Origin: Aplectana chamaeleonis
Taxonomy: Eukaryota; Nematoda; Chromadorea; Rhabditida; Cosmocercidae
Assembly: GCA_029168955.1 (NCBI GenBank)
Contig: JAPDOI010001504.1
Coordinates: 108,155 to 172,154, forward strand
Reading direction: 5' to 3'
DNA: 64,000 bases
The position numbers were made by a program, and so were the translations under genes. The stretch's first letter is position 1, and each line of letters starts with the position of its first letter. This document shows positions 11,281 to 22,157 of this stretch, one piece after another. The notes under the pieces are model-generated. The model had not been told where the DNA came from. It saw only the letters and a list, made by a program, of their open reading frames with translations, and did not search any database.

Positions 11281-12047
11281 ACGATAAAAGCCATGTCTGA
11301 TTTTTTGGTGGAGATCGGCAGCTGCGGGGCCTAGCGCAACCCTAAGGCCCCCGCCATAGTCGGTGGATCTACTGAGTCCCACCGGGTCGATACGCACCGA
11401 ATTCGTGGGAAACGGGTGCTAAAAAAATCAACCCACTGAGTCCGACTGCGATCGTCTGATGCCCACCGCAATCCCCCCGGTCGATACTTATGGTTCTCAT
11501 GCGTACAAGGGCGGGGCCAATACACCGACTGAGTCCCACTGAGTCCCACCGAAATCATCCTTACCCCACCCGAACGATATACCCTCTATAAAACGTCGAA
11601 ATTCACATCATTCGAGGCGGGAGCTTCGCGCGCGTCGCCTCGGTCTCCGTTTGCCCTACGCTCTCTCACTGTCTCTAACCTCCGCTCCACACCAGCAAGC
11701 GTAGAAACCATGTGAAGTTCGCAGTTTTATAGGCTGTAGGTGCTTCTCACGTGATTTGGGTGCATTTTTTTCGGCCGACTGCGACCTGTCGAGCCCCGCC
11801 GTATCTCGACTATCGTCATCTGCGCTATGCCCCACCTGCTGCTGCCGCTGACTATCGATCGCGTGTTTCGCAGAGGAACGGGTTGGCGCTGGGGGCAACC
11901 GGACTCAGCAGGTTTTTCGACGAAGTCTGACGGGGGCCTAACGTCTAAGGTCTTATACGATTCCAAAAACATCATTGGAATCAGCATGGGACCGTCTTCA
12001 AAACAGGCGAAAAAGCAGAAAAACAATTCTCATCGTGAACACTGTCT
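11281..12047. mobile_element. TTAA-family element M2, copy 2, with replaced interior
   Basis: The left part (from CGATAAAAGCCATGTCTGAT) matches 4,002-4,065 and the right part (11,950-12,047) matches 4,365-4,467, ending at TTAA 12,048-12,051. The extreme left terminus is missing. The middle, about 11,340-11,940, differs from copy 1 and is built on recurring CTGAGTCCCACCG motifs (11,367, 11,528 and 11,538), so it is a distinct inserted or substituted segment. Confidence 0.7.
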
Positions 12048-12051
12048 TTAA

Positions 12052-12708
12052 CATGCACGCTAAGGTGTATCGAAAGAAAAAGAACAGTACCTATGTATGG
12101 CAAGCCAGGCAACCAAAAACATAAGGAAACAAAGAATACGCGAAAAATGAAAAAAAGTGAAGGTTCTTCGTTATTCATATCTGAAAACTTATTGTATCCA
12201 TTCTAGTGATAGAATCACACCCTCTAACATATTCCGACAAGACAGGAAAGGATCAGGTGGATAACGCTAGGGAGACGCCGTTTACGCGACCACTGGGGCA
12301 TTCATGTAAGCTCTAACGTCAAGTTTTCGGATGTTAGGTATCCCCTACTCCTTAGGACCCACCTTGAGAGCCACGAACAGGACCAGGTCCAATTTTGGTC
12401 AAATCAATCACGCTGAGTTGACGGAATACCGTAGGAGAAACCCAACGGAAAAACGATTACCTTTCTTATAAAATTGGAAATAAAAACAATGAAGAACGTG
12501 CAATGAATTATACACTATCATTTTTGAGAGAATGCAGACAACAGGTCTACGCAGGTAAGCGAGATAATGCAGCGACGAATTAGTGTTGAGTAATGTTCTC
12601 TAGCATGACAGTGTTGGAATGGCCGGTTTGTAGTCACGATCAGAACTCAATGGAGTACCACAAGAGCAGTTTGGTACGTTGAGGGCCATATATGGCTTTA
12701 GACTGCGG
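12052..12708. other. No recognisable feature
   Basis: AT-rich stretch with only short frames. Nothing recognisable on either strand. Confidence 0.5.
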
Positions 12709-12830
12709 TTAAAGGCAGCATACACGCTCGTAAACGTGATTGGGATAACTACGAAAATAGAATGGTATGGCTGAGATTACAACGTTTACGCATTTTGAAG
12801 CGTCAAGAACGACCCACGAAGCCTTTGCAG

Positions 12831-14337
12831 GGCCAGTAGCGATCCCCCAATGTGGTGACCTTAAAGAGGCAGTCAACCTGAGGTCGGTGACGCCTAGATG
12901 CCTCCTATGGTTGCCACCTTAGAACGAGAATCATTCTCGAAAAGTAGCGTTGAATGCAAAACTCTCAATAGCCGACGTATTTGAACCAGCACCGTACCAT
13001 CCTACGAGACGGATGACCAACACAGCGCCTTTAACCACTAGGACACATGCTCATGTGTGAGGGACTCTTTCTGTTTTCCTACATACACTCCCTCCACAAT
13101 TCTTCGTATTCATTGTAACTTTGATCGAACTAGCAGTATAGCAGTATATGGGTTTCGGGAGCGTGCAAATGTGTTTATATTGCAGATCTAATAAGTTTTC
13201 AACCTTGGATGATGGGATTACGGAATTTTTCGCGAAAATCATTCAAGCGAGAGCAAGTTAGATTCAAAAAACGATTCTGAAATTTTTTGTAGAATGACCT
13301 CTTATCACTGAACACGATACACAATACTTTGTGGTATGATTGTCGAGGAGCCAACCTCGTGTTTTTGTCACAATGTACCGGAAAGTTCGAATGATTTCTT
13401 TAAATTATGAACTATTTTTATCCTTAGTCTATTTCACACTTTCCAGTCAACATAGAAAGAAGTGAACTTGAAGTGAAAGAGGAGAACGAAGTTTAGATAA
13501 AAGCCGCACTTAGATGAACTATTATACAACACTTAGTAACTAGTACACGCGGATCACGTAAGTTTCATGCATTTTCTGAAAAACAAAACCGTTTTTCAGC
13601 CATCTTTCTTAGATGGCTTTCTAAGCAAATCTGATTTTAATTGTGGTGAGCGATTATTGGGAAAAATCTGAAAATGGGTGAACATGACTACAATAACTTC
13701 CAGGAATTTGAAGCTGAGCTGAGAATAGGAGTAAAGGACGTGAAGTCTATAAAGGACTTGTATTCATGACAGCTACGTACAATTTGACGTTAATCTCCCA
13801 CTAATCTTCGCCAGGAACCATTGAAACATCAATAAAACCTTCCAACGTTCCGCCTATCATTCCTATCAGCTGGCAGCGGAGCTGCATGGCCGCCAGTTGG
13901 GGGGTGCAATTTTTTCTTGCCCACCTAGACAACGAGATAGGCCGCCGTACTGTGCTGGGTGATAAGTGGACAGCGGACTGGTCGGATCGCAAGCGCTCCA
14001 CTGCCCTTTGTTGGAGCGCACTTGCTTCAAAAAGTCAGCTTCAATGGACGTGCTCGACCCCATGACCGCGGTATCGACCCAGCTCCTCTTTGCTCCGCGC
14101 GCTATTTCTCTTTCCTCTGCGGCGGTGAGCGCAGTCACCACCCGTTTCTTGCAGTCAGCCACCTCACAAAAGAACGCTCACTGCTCCCAGGTGGCTGACT
14201 GCAATGGTCATTAACTTGAGTGCCGCCTGTGCATTTGTATGTCGGCTCGTCCATATTGATAGCCGAGACGTGATTGACCCAGTCACCACGCAGTGACAGC
14301 CGGTAGCTGCCACCTTTCGGGGGGATTGCTACTGGCT
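12831..14337. mobile_element. CAG-flanked inverted-repeat element K, copy 1 (nested)
   Basis: The ends are GGCCAGTAGCGATCCCCC and, inverted, GGGGGGATTGCTACTGGCT. CAG sits directly outside both ends (12,828-12,830 and 14,338-14,340). The subterminal right part (TAGCTGCCACCTTTCGG) and a tRNA-like block 146 bp inside the left end match a second copy at 32,408-33,699. No transposase-like frame was found; ORFs at 13,866-14,214 on both strands overlap each other and carry no motif. A 3-bp duplication is compatible with several DNA-transposon superfamilies. The assignment is open. Confidence 0.75.
12972..13046 (-). ncRNA. tRNA-like Pol III module inside element K copy 1
   Basis: Read on the minus strand, GTGTCCTAGTGGTTAAAGGC looks like the start of a tRNA with an A box (TAGTGGTTAAAGG). 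About 60 bases later comes GGTTCAAATAC, close to the B-box consensus GGTTCRANNCC. The 3' acceptor arm does not pair well with the start, so this is a tRNA-derived promoter module or SINE head rather than a working tRNA. Its offset from the element end is matched in copy 2. Confidence 0.45.
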
Positions 14338-14689
14338 CAGGAGTAGCAAGTTTGGCCCCGCCCGTATTTTCACGCCCCCTGTGTTTGCTCTTTTTCCCCT
14401 ATGCAGGGTCGCTGGGTCATTTTCGCCGTCAGTGACCTGTGTGAGTTACTTGTTAGGCAATCGACCAACAGTACCGACGGTGAAGAGGACCCAGAGATTT
14501 CGCGTCGCAGGAAAAGGGCAAATACAGGGGGCGTGAAAATACGGGCGGGGTCAAACTTGCTACTCATGTAACGGCATTGCATCTCGTTTTTGATGCTTCA
14601 AAATGCGTAGGCCTTGCAATCTGAGCCATACCATTCTATTTCCGTAGTTATCTCAATTACGTTTACGAGCGTGTATGCTGTCTTTAAGG

Positions 14690-15420
14690 TTAAACGTTTA
14701 GCGCTCGAGAACTGCAACCGAATCAATCTTAATCTCCTTAGAAACTGCCAACGAATTCCTGTATTTCTCTGGTATTCAGCAAAGACACAGGCCAGGTTTG
14801 CTATTCAGGATTTGTTATTTGGAAGGCATAAACAAGCATTCAAAGGAACATTGTCCTTGGGCATCTATGTAACAACTAAAAAGCAAAAAAGCTGTGCGCT
14901 ATACTGTTGATATACTGTTCAAGAGAAGCGGTTGTAGCGGTGATCCTCTACTTCAAGCACAATGGGTTTATAAGAAACTTCCCATTCTTAGTGAGACAAG
15001 ATTACAGTGAATATCGAAGGTTTGCTATAATTACGAAAGGCAAAGTAGCTACTCTAACTAATCAATTAAACCCCACAAGGTTTTTTGTTTCTAGTTATGC
15101 CGGCACAAATCGTATACAAGCGCTGGCTCAAGCTAGATAAATAATACAGTTCCTATATTATCAATTCTTACTCAATAGGAATTACATTCCGTCCCGTAAT
15201 TGTACTTACTCTCCCATTACATCAGTCTTTGGAACCTGATCACCTTATCAGCAACAAAAGTTTCACCACTTTTTATACGTATCCGAAAACCGTATTCCCA
15301 ATCAGGGTCAAGCAGGCCGAATTTTGTTTAGAAAGTTTTAGCAGCGGAACGTTCCAAAATAGAGTTTTTTACACTTGAATATTTCAAGTAATCACTGCAC
15401 CTCATACCCTACAGATGAAA
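14690..15420. other. No clear gene
   Basis: Plus-strand frames at 14,614-14,910 and 14,907-15,140 carry no motif I recognise. The first begins inside element M1. No splice or RNA signal stands out. Confidence 0.3.
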
Positions 15421-15499
15421 CTCGGAAAGTGTACTTCCGACTGGCTCTTCGCCATACATTAGCAATGTCCGTATTGAAAAAGACTGGTGGGACATTCCA

Positions 15500-16440
15500 A
15501 GCTGTGAAAGGGATGGGATAAGTTATAAACAGTATGCAGACAATCTGAAAATTTACGACGATGTTTCACGGGCCGACGGCACAACGGATATCAAGTCAGC
15601 GGTTGGTAACTTACTAGTTGCAAGGTCTAGAACTAGAACTTACTCAGTTAGTTGTATGGTCTCGAGAATGGGAACTTTCATTGTCTCCTGGGAATACGCC
15701 GCATCTAACAAGAACCGTAAGAATAGGTTCCTCTGGAACCATACCATTTGGATACTAGCCCTGTTTAACCGATATATTCAGTCAGAGATTAAGGATTTAT
15801 TTACACGAATGAGTTGGATTTTTCAGCTCACTATGAGATGACGTGTAAAAAGGCATGATGCCAACTTTTTACATATTCAAGGCGTTATCCACAAAAGATA
15901 GGAATGTTCTCATCAAAGCGTACGAAACTTATATACGACCACTACTCGTATGGGGTTGCACATGGTCAATCCATTCAGGAAAAGAGATGTTAACAGAAAA
16001 CACAAAGCAACTCCACAAAGGAGCTCTATGTCAAATCTGAAGGTTAACAGTACTCTAGTATCCACATGAACAGGAACTCTATTCCAGGCTTACCATAGTT
16101 GAAATCAAGAAGGAAGGCATACGGTGCTTAAACTGTTCACAAAGTCATTCATCACATGTTCAATGTTGATGCTACCAAACTTTACACGTTTGTCCCAGCA
16201 GTCACCCGAGGAGGACGATTGAAGATCTCCTACCGTGAACCGAAATCCAGATACAGAGCGCCTAATTTCACAGCCCGAGCATGATCACTTCTAATTACCT
16301 TGAAGGCAAGGTCCTCGATAAAATCGGTTGTTGTGCGATTCTCATGGAAAGGTAGATCTGGCCATCACAAAAGTGAAAATAAGGAAAAAAATGGTCAAGA
16401 CACGCTTAGGAACAAGTTATTGCTTGGTGTCCTCCGCCCC
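15500..16440 (+). pseudogene. CR1/jockey-like LINE reverse transcriptase relic
   Basis: A plus-strand frame around 15,510-15,620 gives YKQYADNLKIYDDVS, a decayed YADD palm motif with Asn for the second Asp. It is followed by DGTTDIKSAVGNLL. A second frame at 15,855-16,040 gives FKALSTKDRNVLIKAYETYI and then RPLLVWGCTWS, the thumb region typical of CR1/jockey-type non-LTR retrotransposons. Further decayed RLTIVEIKK-type sequence continues to about 16,440. There are multiple stops and frameshifts. No endonuclease domain is visible upstream, so the copy is 5' truncated. The lost catalytic Asp and frame breaks make it inactive. Confidence 0.65.
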
Positions 16441-16752
16441 CAGTTATCGAGGGTAGTGTAAAAGCCTGTTTTGTCAACTTTTATTTCTGCTTCTAAAGTA
16501 ATTTTAGAGCAGTTCTGGAGACTACTGAATTCTTTTACAGCAAAATAAAAGACGGATAAGCAAGAATTAATGAAAATCTCGTTAATTAGGGGACCGTCCG
16601 AAACCGGTAATTAGTCTTTATACATTGTTTTTGAGCGTTTTCCCCTCAAATTTTCGGTTTTTTTTTCACTCATTTTTGCTTTTGTGATGACCAAATCTAC
16701 ATTCTCATGAAGAGAGCTCAAAATTCGTTTTTATCGCAAACCCTGCCTCTGA

Positions 16753-17318
16753 AGGCAGTGGTCGCGATCAAACATGCTTGTCGTAAGTTTCTCCCTAAAC
16801 CTTTTTCTGGGTCTCGAGTAGTAGGACCTATGAGAGAAAATCGCGAAAGAACCACTGTTTTGGACCAAATTTAAAGCCTGAACTTTCTTGTCTTTCGATG
16901 GTGGAAGAGCCCACTCCACATCATCGGCATCGATGACCTCTTATACCAAGAACATCAGCTGGCTTGAAATTGGATTTCAGTCAATGAACCTTCGGATTTA
17001 TGTACACATCTAGTCAAAAACATTGACTGGAGTGCTTTCTTTCATTGCTCAACTGTTTTTTTTGGGTAAATTTGCATTTATGTCTGAAAATATTTCTGAA
17101 ATTTTCTCTGAACATCAATGATATTTGACTGCCCGGCATGAGACTGCGATCTTTTCGTGTGGCGCTGTGCACGTGTGCACGAACTGGCATCTTTGGGCCC
17201 TAAAAACTCTATTTCTAGCTCGTTTTTCACCGCGCTACCTTCATAGTTCTTCAGCTGCTTTTGATCTAAGCTGGCTTTGTAGTTTTTTCGATAACGTTTT
17301 TCATCGTGACCACTGCCT
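16753..17318. mobile_element. TTAA-family element M3, copy 1
   Basis: The ends are AGGCAGTGGTCGCGAT and, inverted, ATCGTGACCACTGCCT followed by TTAA (17,319-17,322); the left TTAA has decayed to CTGA. It is homologous, in opposite orientation, to 18,740-19,193. Shared interior blocks include GTGCACGTGTGCACGAACTG, the duplex palindrome near 17,170. It is non-coding. Confidence 0.8.
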
Positions 17319-17555
17319 TTAAGCGAGACAGTGGACGTTTCGTGTAGAACAGATGCTTTCAAGCGCCGCATGGGAAGGGAGCTACAGTTTACCGCAATGT
17401 TCAAAGGACAAGGTACGGTTGCGGTCACACACTAAAACTACGGTTGAAGACGCCTAATTTCATCATCGATCGACAGCACTGCTGATCTTCTCTGTAAGTT
17501 ACGAATTTTCTTGTTTGTTTTGGAATTTAATTTGTTTCTAACTGTTTAAATATTG

Positions 17556-17693
17556 CGAATAGGGGCTATTCTTAGTGCGTGAGGAATATTAGCTGTTTCT
17601 TTGAGCTTCAAAGTGCTTTTTTTCTTAAGATTCTGTTTTGAAATCTTAAAAAACGGCTAATTCCTCTCGCACACCAAGAAAAGCCCCTATTCG
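17556..17693. mobile_element. Foldback element, 138 bp
   Basis: CGAATAGGGGCTATTCTTAG and the following GTGCGTGAGGAATATTAGC are mirrored by GCTAATTCCTCTCGCACACC through AGCCCCTATTCG at the right. The arms are about 38 bp and imperfect. The loop holds a poly-T run. Confidence 0.7.
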
Positions 17694-17699
17694 TGATAA

Positions 17700-18735
17700 C
17701 ATAAGAGTCTGAAGCAAAACTAATGCCGAATGACTACGAGTCGATTTATTTCGTACCTAATGGGAATCCTCTAGTATTCTGCCCACCACTTTTTTTAAAC
17801 GATTATATGCCTCTGAATTTCTTACGTTTTGAAATAGAGGGTAACAGAAAAAACGACTGTAGAAGGCGATTAGGCACGCACATTAGTCTACGGGATGAGT
17901 TGTTGTTGCTTCAAGATTGTGTACTGCGCGCCGGAATACAATGGACTAGTATTGGATAAGATAACGTTGCGGCTGTATGATGCCACAGATGCCCATTTCG
18001 TGCTTGACTTGCGACAGTTTTTTTATGAAATAAAAGCGCTAACGAGCTCAGTTCAACGGTATTGTGGCTGATAGGAGATGACGATAGACCCCATTATCAA
18101 TGGCGATGTAATGCAAGTTCACAAGCACGAATTATTGAACTGCACGCATTAAATGCTTGACGCTCATGAGAGTAGCACGAACTGAATGTATGGAATTCTT
18201 ATAAAAGCTGGAAAGTAAAGCTCTAGGCCCTATAGTGATGACGGAAATTTGGTCGGTGCGGCGATGCCCAATGGCAACATGTACGAAAGAAGAGCTATTG
18301 GTTATATTTTCTGGGCGTGATTTTGAATCGGGTCATTAGGGGCGAATTCGACTTTATCCCTGTATCCCGCATGTGAGCGAAGTCCTCATTTAGCAGAGTT
18401 GTTACAGGCAATGCTCCGAGTGAGAAATGAAAAATTATCCCAGAGCTTGGTATAAGCCTTTAAGCATCTTTGTGGGAAAGCAACTAACAATCATGTGAGT
18501 AACCAAAAATAATGTTGTTGTTCCAGATATGTAAATTAGTGAACTTCTACCGGCATAAAAAAGCGGAACATACCTAATAGCCATCTTGCAGAGACGAATC
18601 TGACGAGAAGGATTAATCAAATGTGAGTTTCGATAATGAAAATTATTGAGTGCAACATGTATCAAAGTGTAATCCTCGCAAGAAGCCCTGTTCCTAGCGG
18701 TAACAAGCACTGCAAGCACTGCAAGCACAGCAAGT
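17700..18735. other. No clear gene
   Basis: A 78-codon plus frame at 17,723-17,959 has no motif, and its DNA partly resembles 10,205-10,330, so it is probably repeat-derived. A small GCACTGCAA-type microsatellite lies at about 18,708-18,734. Nothing else is supportable. Confidence 0.3.
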
Positions 18736-18739
18736 TTAA

Positions 18740-19193
18740 GGCAGTGGTAACGATAAAAGACTTTATCGAAAAACCACAAACATCAACTTAGATCAAAAAC
18801 AGCTGAAAAACCATGAAGGTAGCGCGGTGAGAAACGGGCTAGAATTAGAGTTTTTAGAGCCCAAAGAAGCCAGTTCGTGCACATGTGCACTGCGCCGACC
18901 AAAAAGATCGCAGTCTCATGCTGAGCACACAAAAATTATCGATATTCAGAGGAAGAAATAAATAATTGAAGTTCTATTTCAAGCCAGCTGATATTCATGA
19001 TATAAGAGGTCATCGATGCCAAAGATGTGGAGTGGGCTGGTCCACCATCAAAAGACAAGAAAATTCATTCCTCAAATTTGGCCCGAAACAGTAGTTTTTT
19101 CGCGATTTTCTCTTGTAGGTCCTACTACTCGAGGCACAGAAAAGGGTTTAAGGAGAAAAAGACGACAAGCATGTTTGGTCGCGACCACTGCCT
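18740..19193. mobile_element. TTAA-family element M3, copy 2 (inverted relative to copy 1)
   Basis: GGCAGTGGTAACGATAAAAG follows TTAA (18,736-18,739) and CGCGACCACTGCCT precedes TTAA (19,194-19,197). The interior matches 16,753-17,318 in reverse, including the TCGTGCACATGTGCACTGCG palindrome and the GAGTGGGCTGGTCCACCATC region. It is non-coding. Confidence 0.85.
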
Positions 19194-19365
19194 TTAAATA
19201 TACGCGCTAAGTCTTGCTTAAACGAAGAGCATTTGTCAAACTTGGCAAGAACAAAACGCCCGGTGCTTATAACTTCTCTGAACAAAGACTTTTTTGAGTT
19301 TCAGAAACGATGTCCACGGCTCAAGTTCCAACCCTAATAATGTATTTTCTGGACCGAAGTTTTCG

Positions 19366-19665
19366 TCAGTCTCTCTCCAGTAGGAAGCTGTGCCCAGCAA
19401 TCGGGCGCGAAATCATCCTGTCAATAGCCATCTTTTCTTTCTTCTCCCACCGCAATTCTTCCTCCATCCACTGATTGACGATACGTAATTGTTTTCGGTT
19501 GAAATAGTTTTTGCCGTCGGTTTTGAAAAACGTCACGCTCGGCAAAGTGCGGCGGAAGTTTGAGGTGTAATTGTGCAAGTAGTAAAAGAGAAATCTGTAT
19601 GTTTCCTTCATAAATGAGGTGCAGGTGCGATAATCTCCATACTTGCGCAGATTGAACTGTTTCAT
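19366..19665 (-). CDS. Hypothetical 99-codon open frame
   Basis: This minus-strand ATG-to-stop frame encodes a basic, aromatic-rich peptide (blocks KYGDYRTCTSFMKETYRFL and NYFNRKQLRIVNQWMEEEL). The composition looks more like a real protein than most frames nearby, and it does not overlap a recognised element. I know no family for it. No intron signals, poly(A) signal or paralogue in the window support it. It may be a single-exon gene, an exon of a larger gene, or chance. Confidence 0.28.
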   Translation of the reverse strand: MKQFNLRKYGDYRTCTSFMKETYRFLFYYLHNYTSNFRRTLPSVTFFKTDGKNYFNRKQLRIVNQWMEEELRWEKKEKMAIDRMISRPIAGHSFLLERD

Positions 19666-20085
19666 TTAACGTTTTGGGGTTTTCACAACTTAAGTCCGAT
19701 TTTTCAGAAAGTTTCCAAGCATGTTGAATGGAGGGTTTTCAAAGTTCTGCCTGCACAGGTCTCGGAATCGTCCCATCTGTATCTAATTTGTGAAGAAAAC
19801 AAAGAGTTTGCTGTTGTATTACATGTGAAGCTACTACACAAACTGTCTCTACCACGACCGCAAAAAGAGTTCCATTCAGAAACAAAGCGATTCCAAGAAA
19901 GCTTGGTCGACAAAACACAGTCTTATGCAGGAATTTTGAGCTGTGAACATGATAGCGTTTTCAGAATCCAGAAAATAATTCGTTCAAAAAAGTTGCGAGC
20001 GACCAGAGTTTTGCGCGCGCGGCGCACACCACGCAGCGCCGGCTGCTGAGGTGTCCGCAACCATTTGCTCCGTGGTTACCCCAAC
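19666..20085. other. No recognisable feature
   Basis: Short frames on both strands (19,704-19,913 minus; 19,825-20,049 plus) oppose each other and carry no motif. Confidence 0.35.
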
Positions 20086-20089
20086 TTAC

Positions 20090-20215
20090 AACGCCAATCG
20101 ATTCCCTATACCTTATGGCTTAGCATATAAGGACAATTCGTTTCCGTTAAAGATGTACACAAAGAAATCATTGAACCTTGCTCAACTTAGGAGACTTGCA
20201 GTTCTCATACGAAAG
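20090..20215. repeat. Dispersed repeat R3, copy 1
   Basis: It shares CCAATCG, TAAGGAMAATT and GATAAAGATGTACAC-type blocks with about 23,200-23,340 in the same orientation. Each copy lies beside a GC-rich inverted-repeat segment (20,232-21,107 and 22,550-23,150), which suggests that R3 is a flank of one composite repeat unit. Confidence 0.5.
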
Positions 20216-20231
20216 CTTTTTGGAAAATGCT

Positions 20232-21107
20232 GGGCGGCGTACACGTACGCTGTAGGTTAAAGGTCGTCTATACTTCCGCCGCCGAGCAACGCGGCGCAGT
20301 GCATTTTTGTATTATTGATCAAGCGGTGCCGCACGAGCGATATTATTGGTTTTTCCTTCGCCGCGCCGAGCGGCCAAGGAAGTGCAAACGACGCCTGAGG
20401 GGCCGAATAGAGACTCGCCGCGCCAACTCTTAGAAAATTTGCCGCACAAGTGCCGGTAAAGTACCGCGACCCTCGACTGTGCCGTGATAGTTCCGCGATA
20501 GTGCCGCAGCGGCTCCCTGATAAGAAGTTTCTGTTGCCGTGTCTTGAGCCTCGAAATCGCCGCGATAGTACCGCAGCGGCTCTGCGTTAGAACCGCGCCG
20601 GCTCCGCGAGGATGCAGCAGCGAACCCGCGTGGAGTACGATGTACCGTCCTGTGTGGTAAAACGAAAATATTGCCGGTTCGATTACCCAAGTCTGAAGAA
20701 CTATCCGTATTTCCTTGGGCCAAAACGGCGGTAACCTCTGTCCTTATCAGATAGAGGACGTAGCAACCGCAGGTGCGTGTTTTCGTTCTTATAGTTAGGC
20801 CTCCTTACTTGTGTTGAAATTCCCAGATAACTTCATATGAGACACTCTCCCGGAGCCGCGGCGGCACGAACGCGGAGCCGCTGCGGCACTACCTCGTCGC
20901 CGCAACGGCTCCGCGGTAGTGTCGCCAGGGCTCCACAATTGTGCCGCCGCATTCGGCGAGGCGGCACTGTCGCGGAGCCGCAGCGGCAAGTTCTCTCAGA
21001 GAAGGCACGGCAGCATGTAGTGCAGAGAAAGCACGGCAGCATGTAGTGCAGCCAGACCGATCACGCGGCGCCGTCAGGCGGCCCGGCCGCGTACGTGTAT
21101 GCCGCCC
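20232..21107. mobile_element. GC-rich inverted-repeat element, 876 bp
   Basis: The ends are GGGCGGCGTACACGTACGC and, inverted, GCGTACGTGTATGCCGCCC (one mismatch). The interior contains many copies of GCCGCAGCGGCTCC and its complement, arranged so the left half (20,450-20,620) mirrors the right half (20,850-21,000). Long frames across it are GC-rich shadows on both strands and are not genes. No clear target duplication is visible. Confidence 0.6.
20676..20697 (+). other. SL1-like 22-mer
   Basis: GGTTCGATTACCCAAGTCTG and two more bases match the nematode SL1 spliced leader at 18 of 22 positions, with an unbroken ATTACCCAAGT core. No GT donor follows, so it is not an SL RNA gene. It could be a retrocopied trans-spliced 5' end or chance. 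Confidence 0.3.
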
Positions 21108-21425
21108 CTGGAAGTGAGGACCTTAATTTTTCTGCACCCCTTACAGATCAGTCACGAAAAAAACGGAGGAAAAACTCGTGTTGCAAACGTCCTGGATTCT
21201 AAGGGAAACTGCCCCTGATCCATTTAAGTTTTCAGGTAGGAAAATGTAGAAATGCGGGCGTGCCCTCCGGTTTTTCGACAGGTCCTACATAATAGCAAGA
21301 TTTTTCTGTTTTCATTAGACTAAGACGACTAAGGGCCTAAACAGAGTTTTCGTGGCGTGGCGCATTCATAAATGTCAGCGCGACTATGATAAAACGTCAC
21401 GCTTATCCTCTGCTTCAGGGTTTAA

Positions 21426-22152
21426 TTTAGTGTGTGTCGTTGCGGACTGGCACTGCGAGCACGCGACGCATCGGTTTCGCAAGAGCTTCTGCGCCATCAG
21501 GTGACCATGTACTGTTCTCTCAATTTTTTATGGTTTCCATTATTTCCCAAATTTTTCAACAGGTTTGGGTCTGTGACTTCTACGTTTGCTATATTACGAT
21601 TGTTTGCCAAATTGTTGATTTCAGGAATAGCAGGAATCGTCGGGATCGAATAGGAACCGCCAATCATAGAAGTCTTTTTTCCATTTCGTAGTCTTACCCA
21701 ATTTGAACCTGTATATAGTGTCCGTTACTGACTTTTGACTTCTCTAGCAAGAATTTTTGTTGATCGCTAATCTTCTCAGAAATTTTCTACTGTTAAGGCT
21801 GGCCTAAATCTCTAGAAGTACTCCTTAATGTATTTTCATTCCTTTTGATCTTCGTTTCTTTCAGAGCTGCTTTCATGATGTGTGCTTTTGCTGTTTCACT
21901 ACTCCAAAACCGTCTTCCTGAGTATGGGTCATGCCCCATTTTTTTTTGCTGAAGGTTCCGACGCCGATGTTCCCCGCTATTACTAGAATTAAAAAAGGAC
22001 AATAAACTTTCGAAAAATGGCGTGAGAGATAGAAAAAACTGAGAAAATTTCGAAAAACTCACATGATCAGCTGATGAGAGAGAGCGCTGAAGCTCGTACG
22101 AAACCAATGCTTCGCGTGTCTGCAGCACGAGTTCGCAATGGCACACAGTACA
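21426..22152. mobile_element. TTTAA-flanked inverted-repeat element, 727 bp
   Basis: TTTAA precedes the left end (21,421-21,425) and follows the right end (22,153-22,157). The ends TTTAGTGTGTGTCGTTGCGG and, inverted, TGTACTGTGTGCCATTGCGA stay similar for about 90 bases. TTTAA duplications are known from nematode palindromic MITEs. No transposase frame is visible. Confidence 0.75.
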
Positions 22153-22157
22153 TTTAA

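Larger units (their letters stand above)
12713..14683. mobile_element. TTAA-family element M1, copy 2, split by a nested element
   Basis: The M1 ends are intact. AGGCAGCATACACGCTCG follows TTAA at 12,709-12,712, and its complement precedes TTAA at 14,684-14,687. The M1 sequence runs from 12,713 to 12,830 and resumes at 14,338. The intervening 1.5 kb is a different element with its own ends and CAG duplication. The central part of M1 (14,341-14,580) is itself palindromic, as in copies 1 and 3. Confidence 0.85.

Noticed and set aside
20670..20720. SL RNA gene
   Set aside because: The 22-mer is not followed by a GT donor or an Sm-site-containing snRNA body.
20430..21046. Several 64-97 codon frames on both strands
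   Set aside because: They run through mirrored GC-rich repeats on both strands with low-complexity Arg/Ala/Pro composition, so they are shadows.
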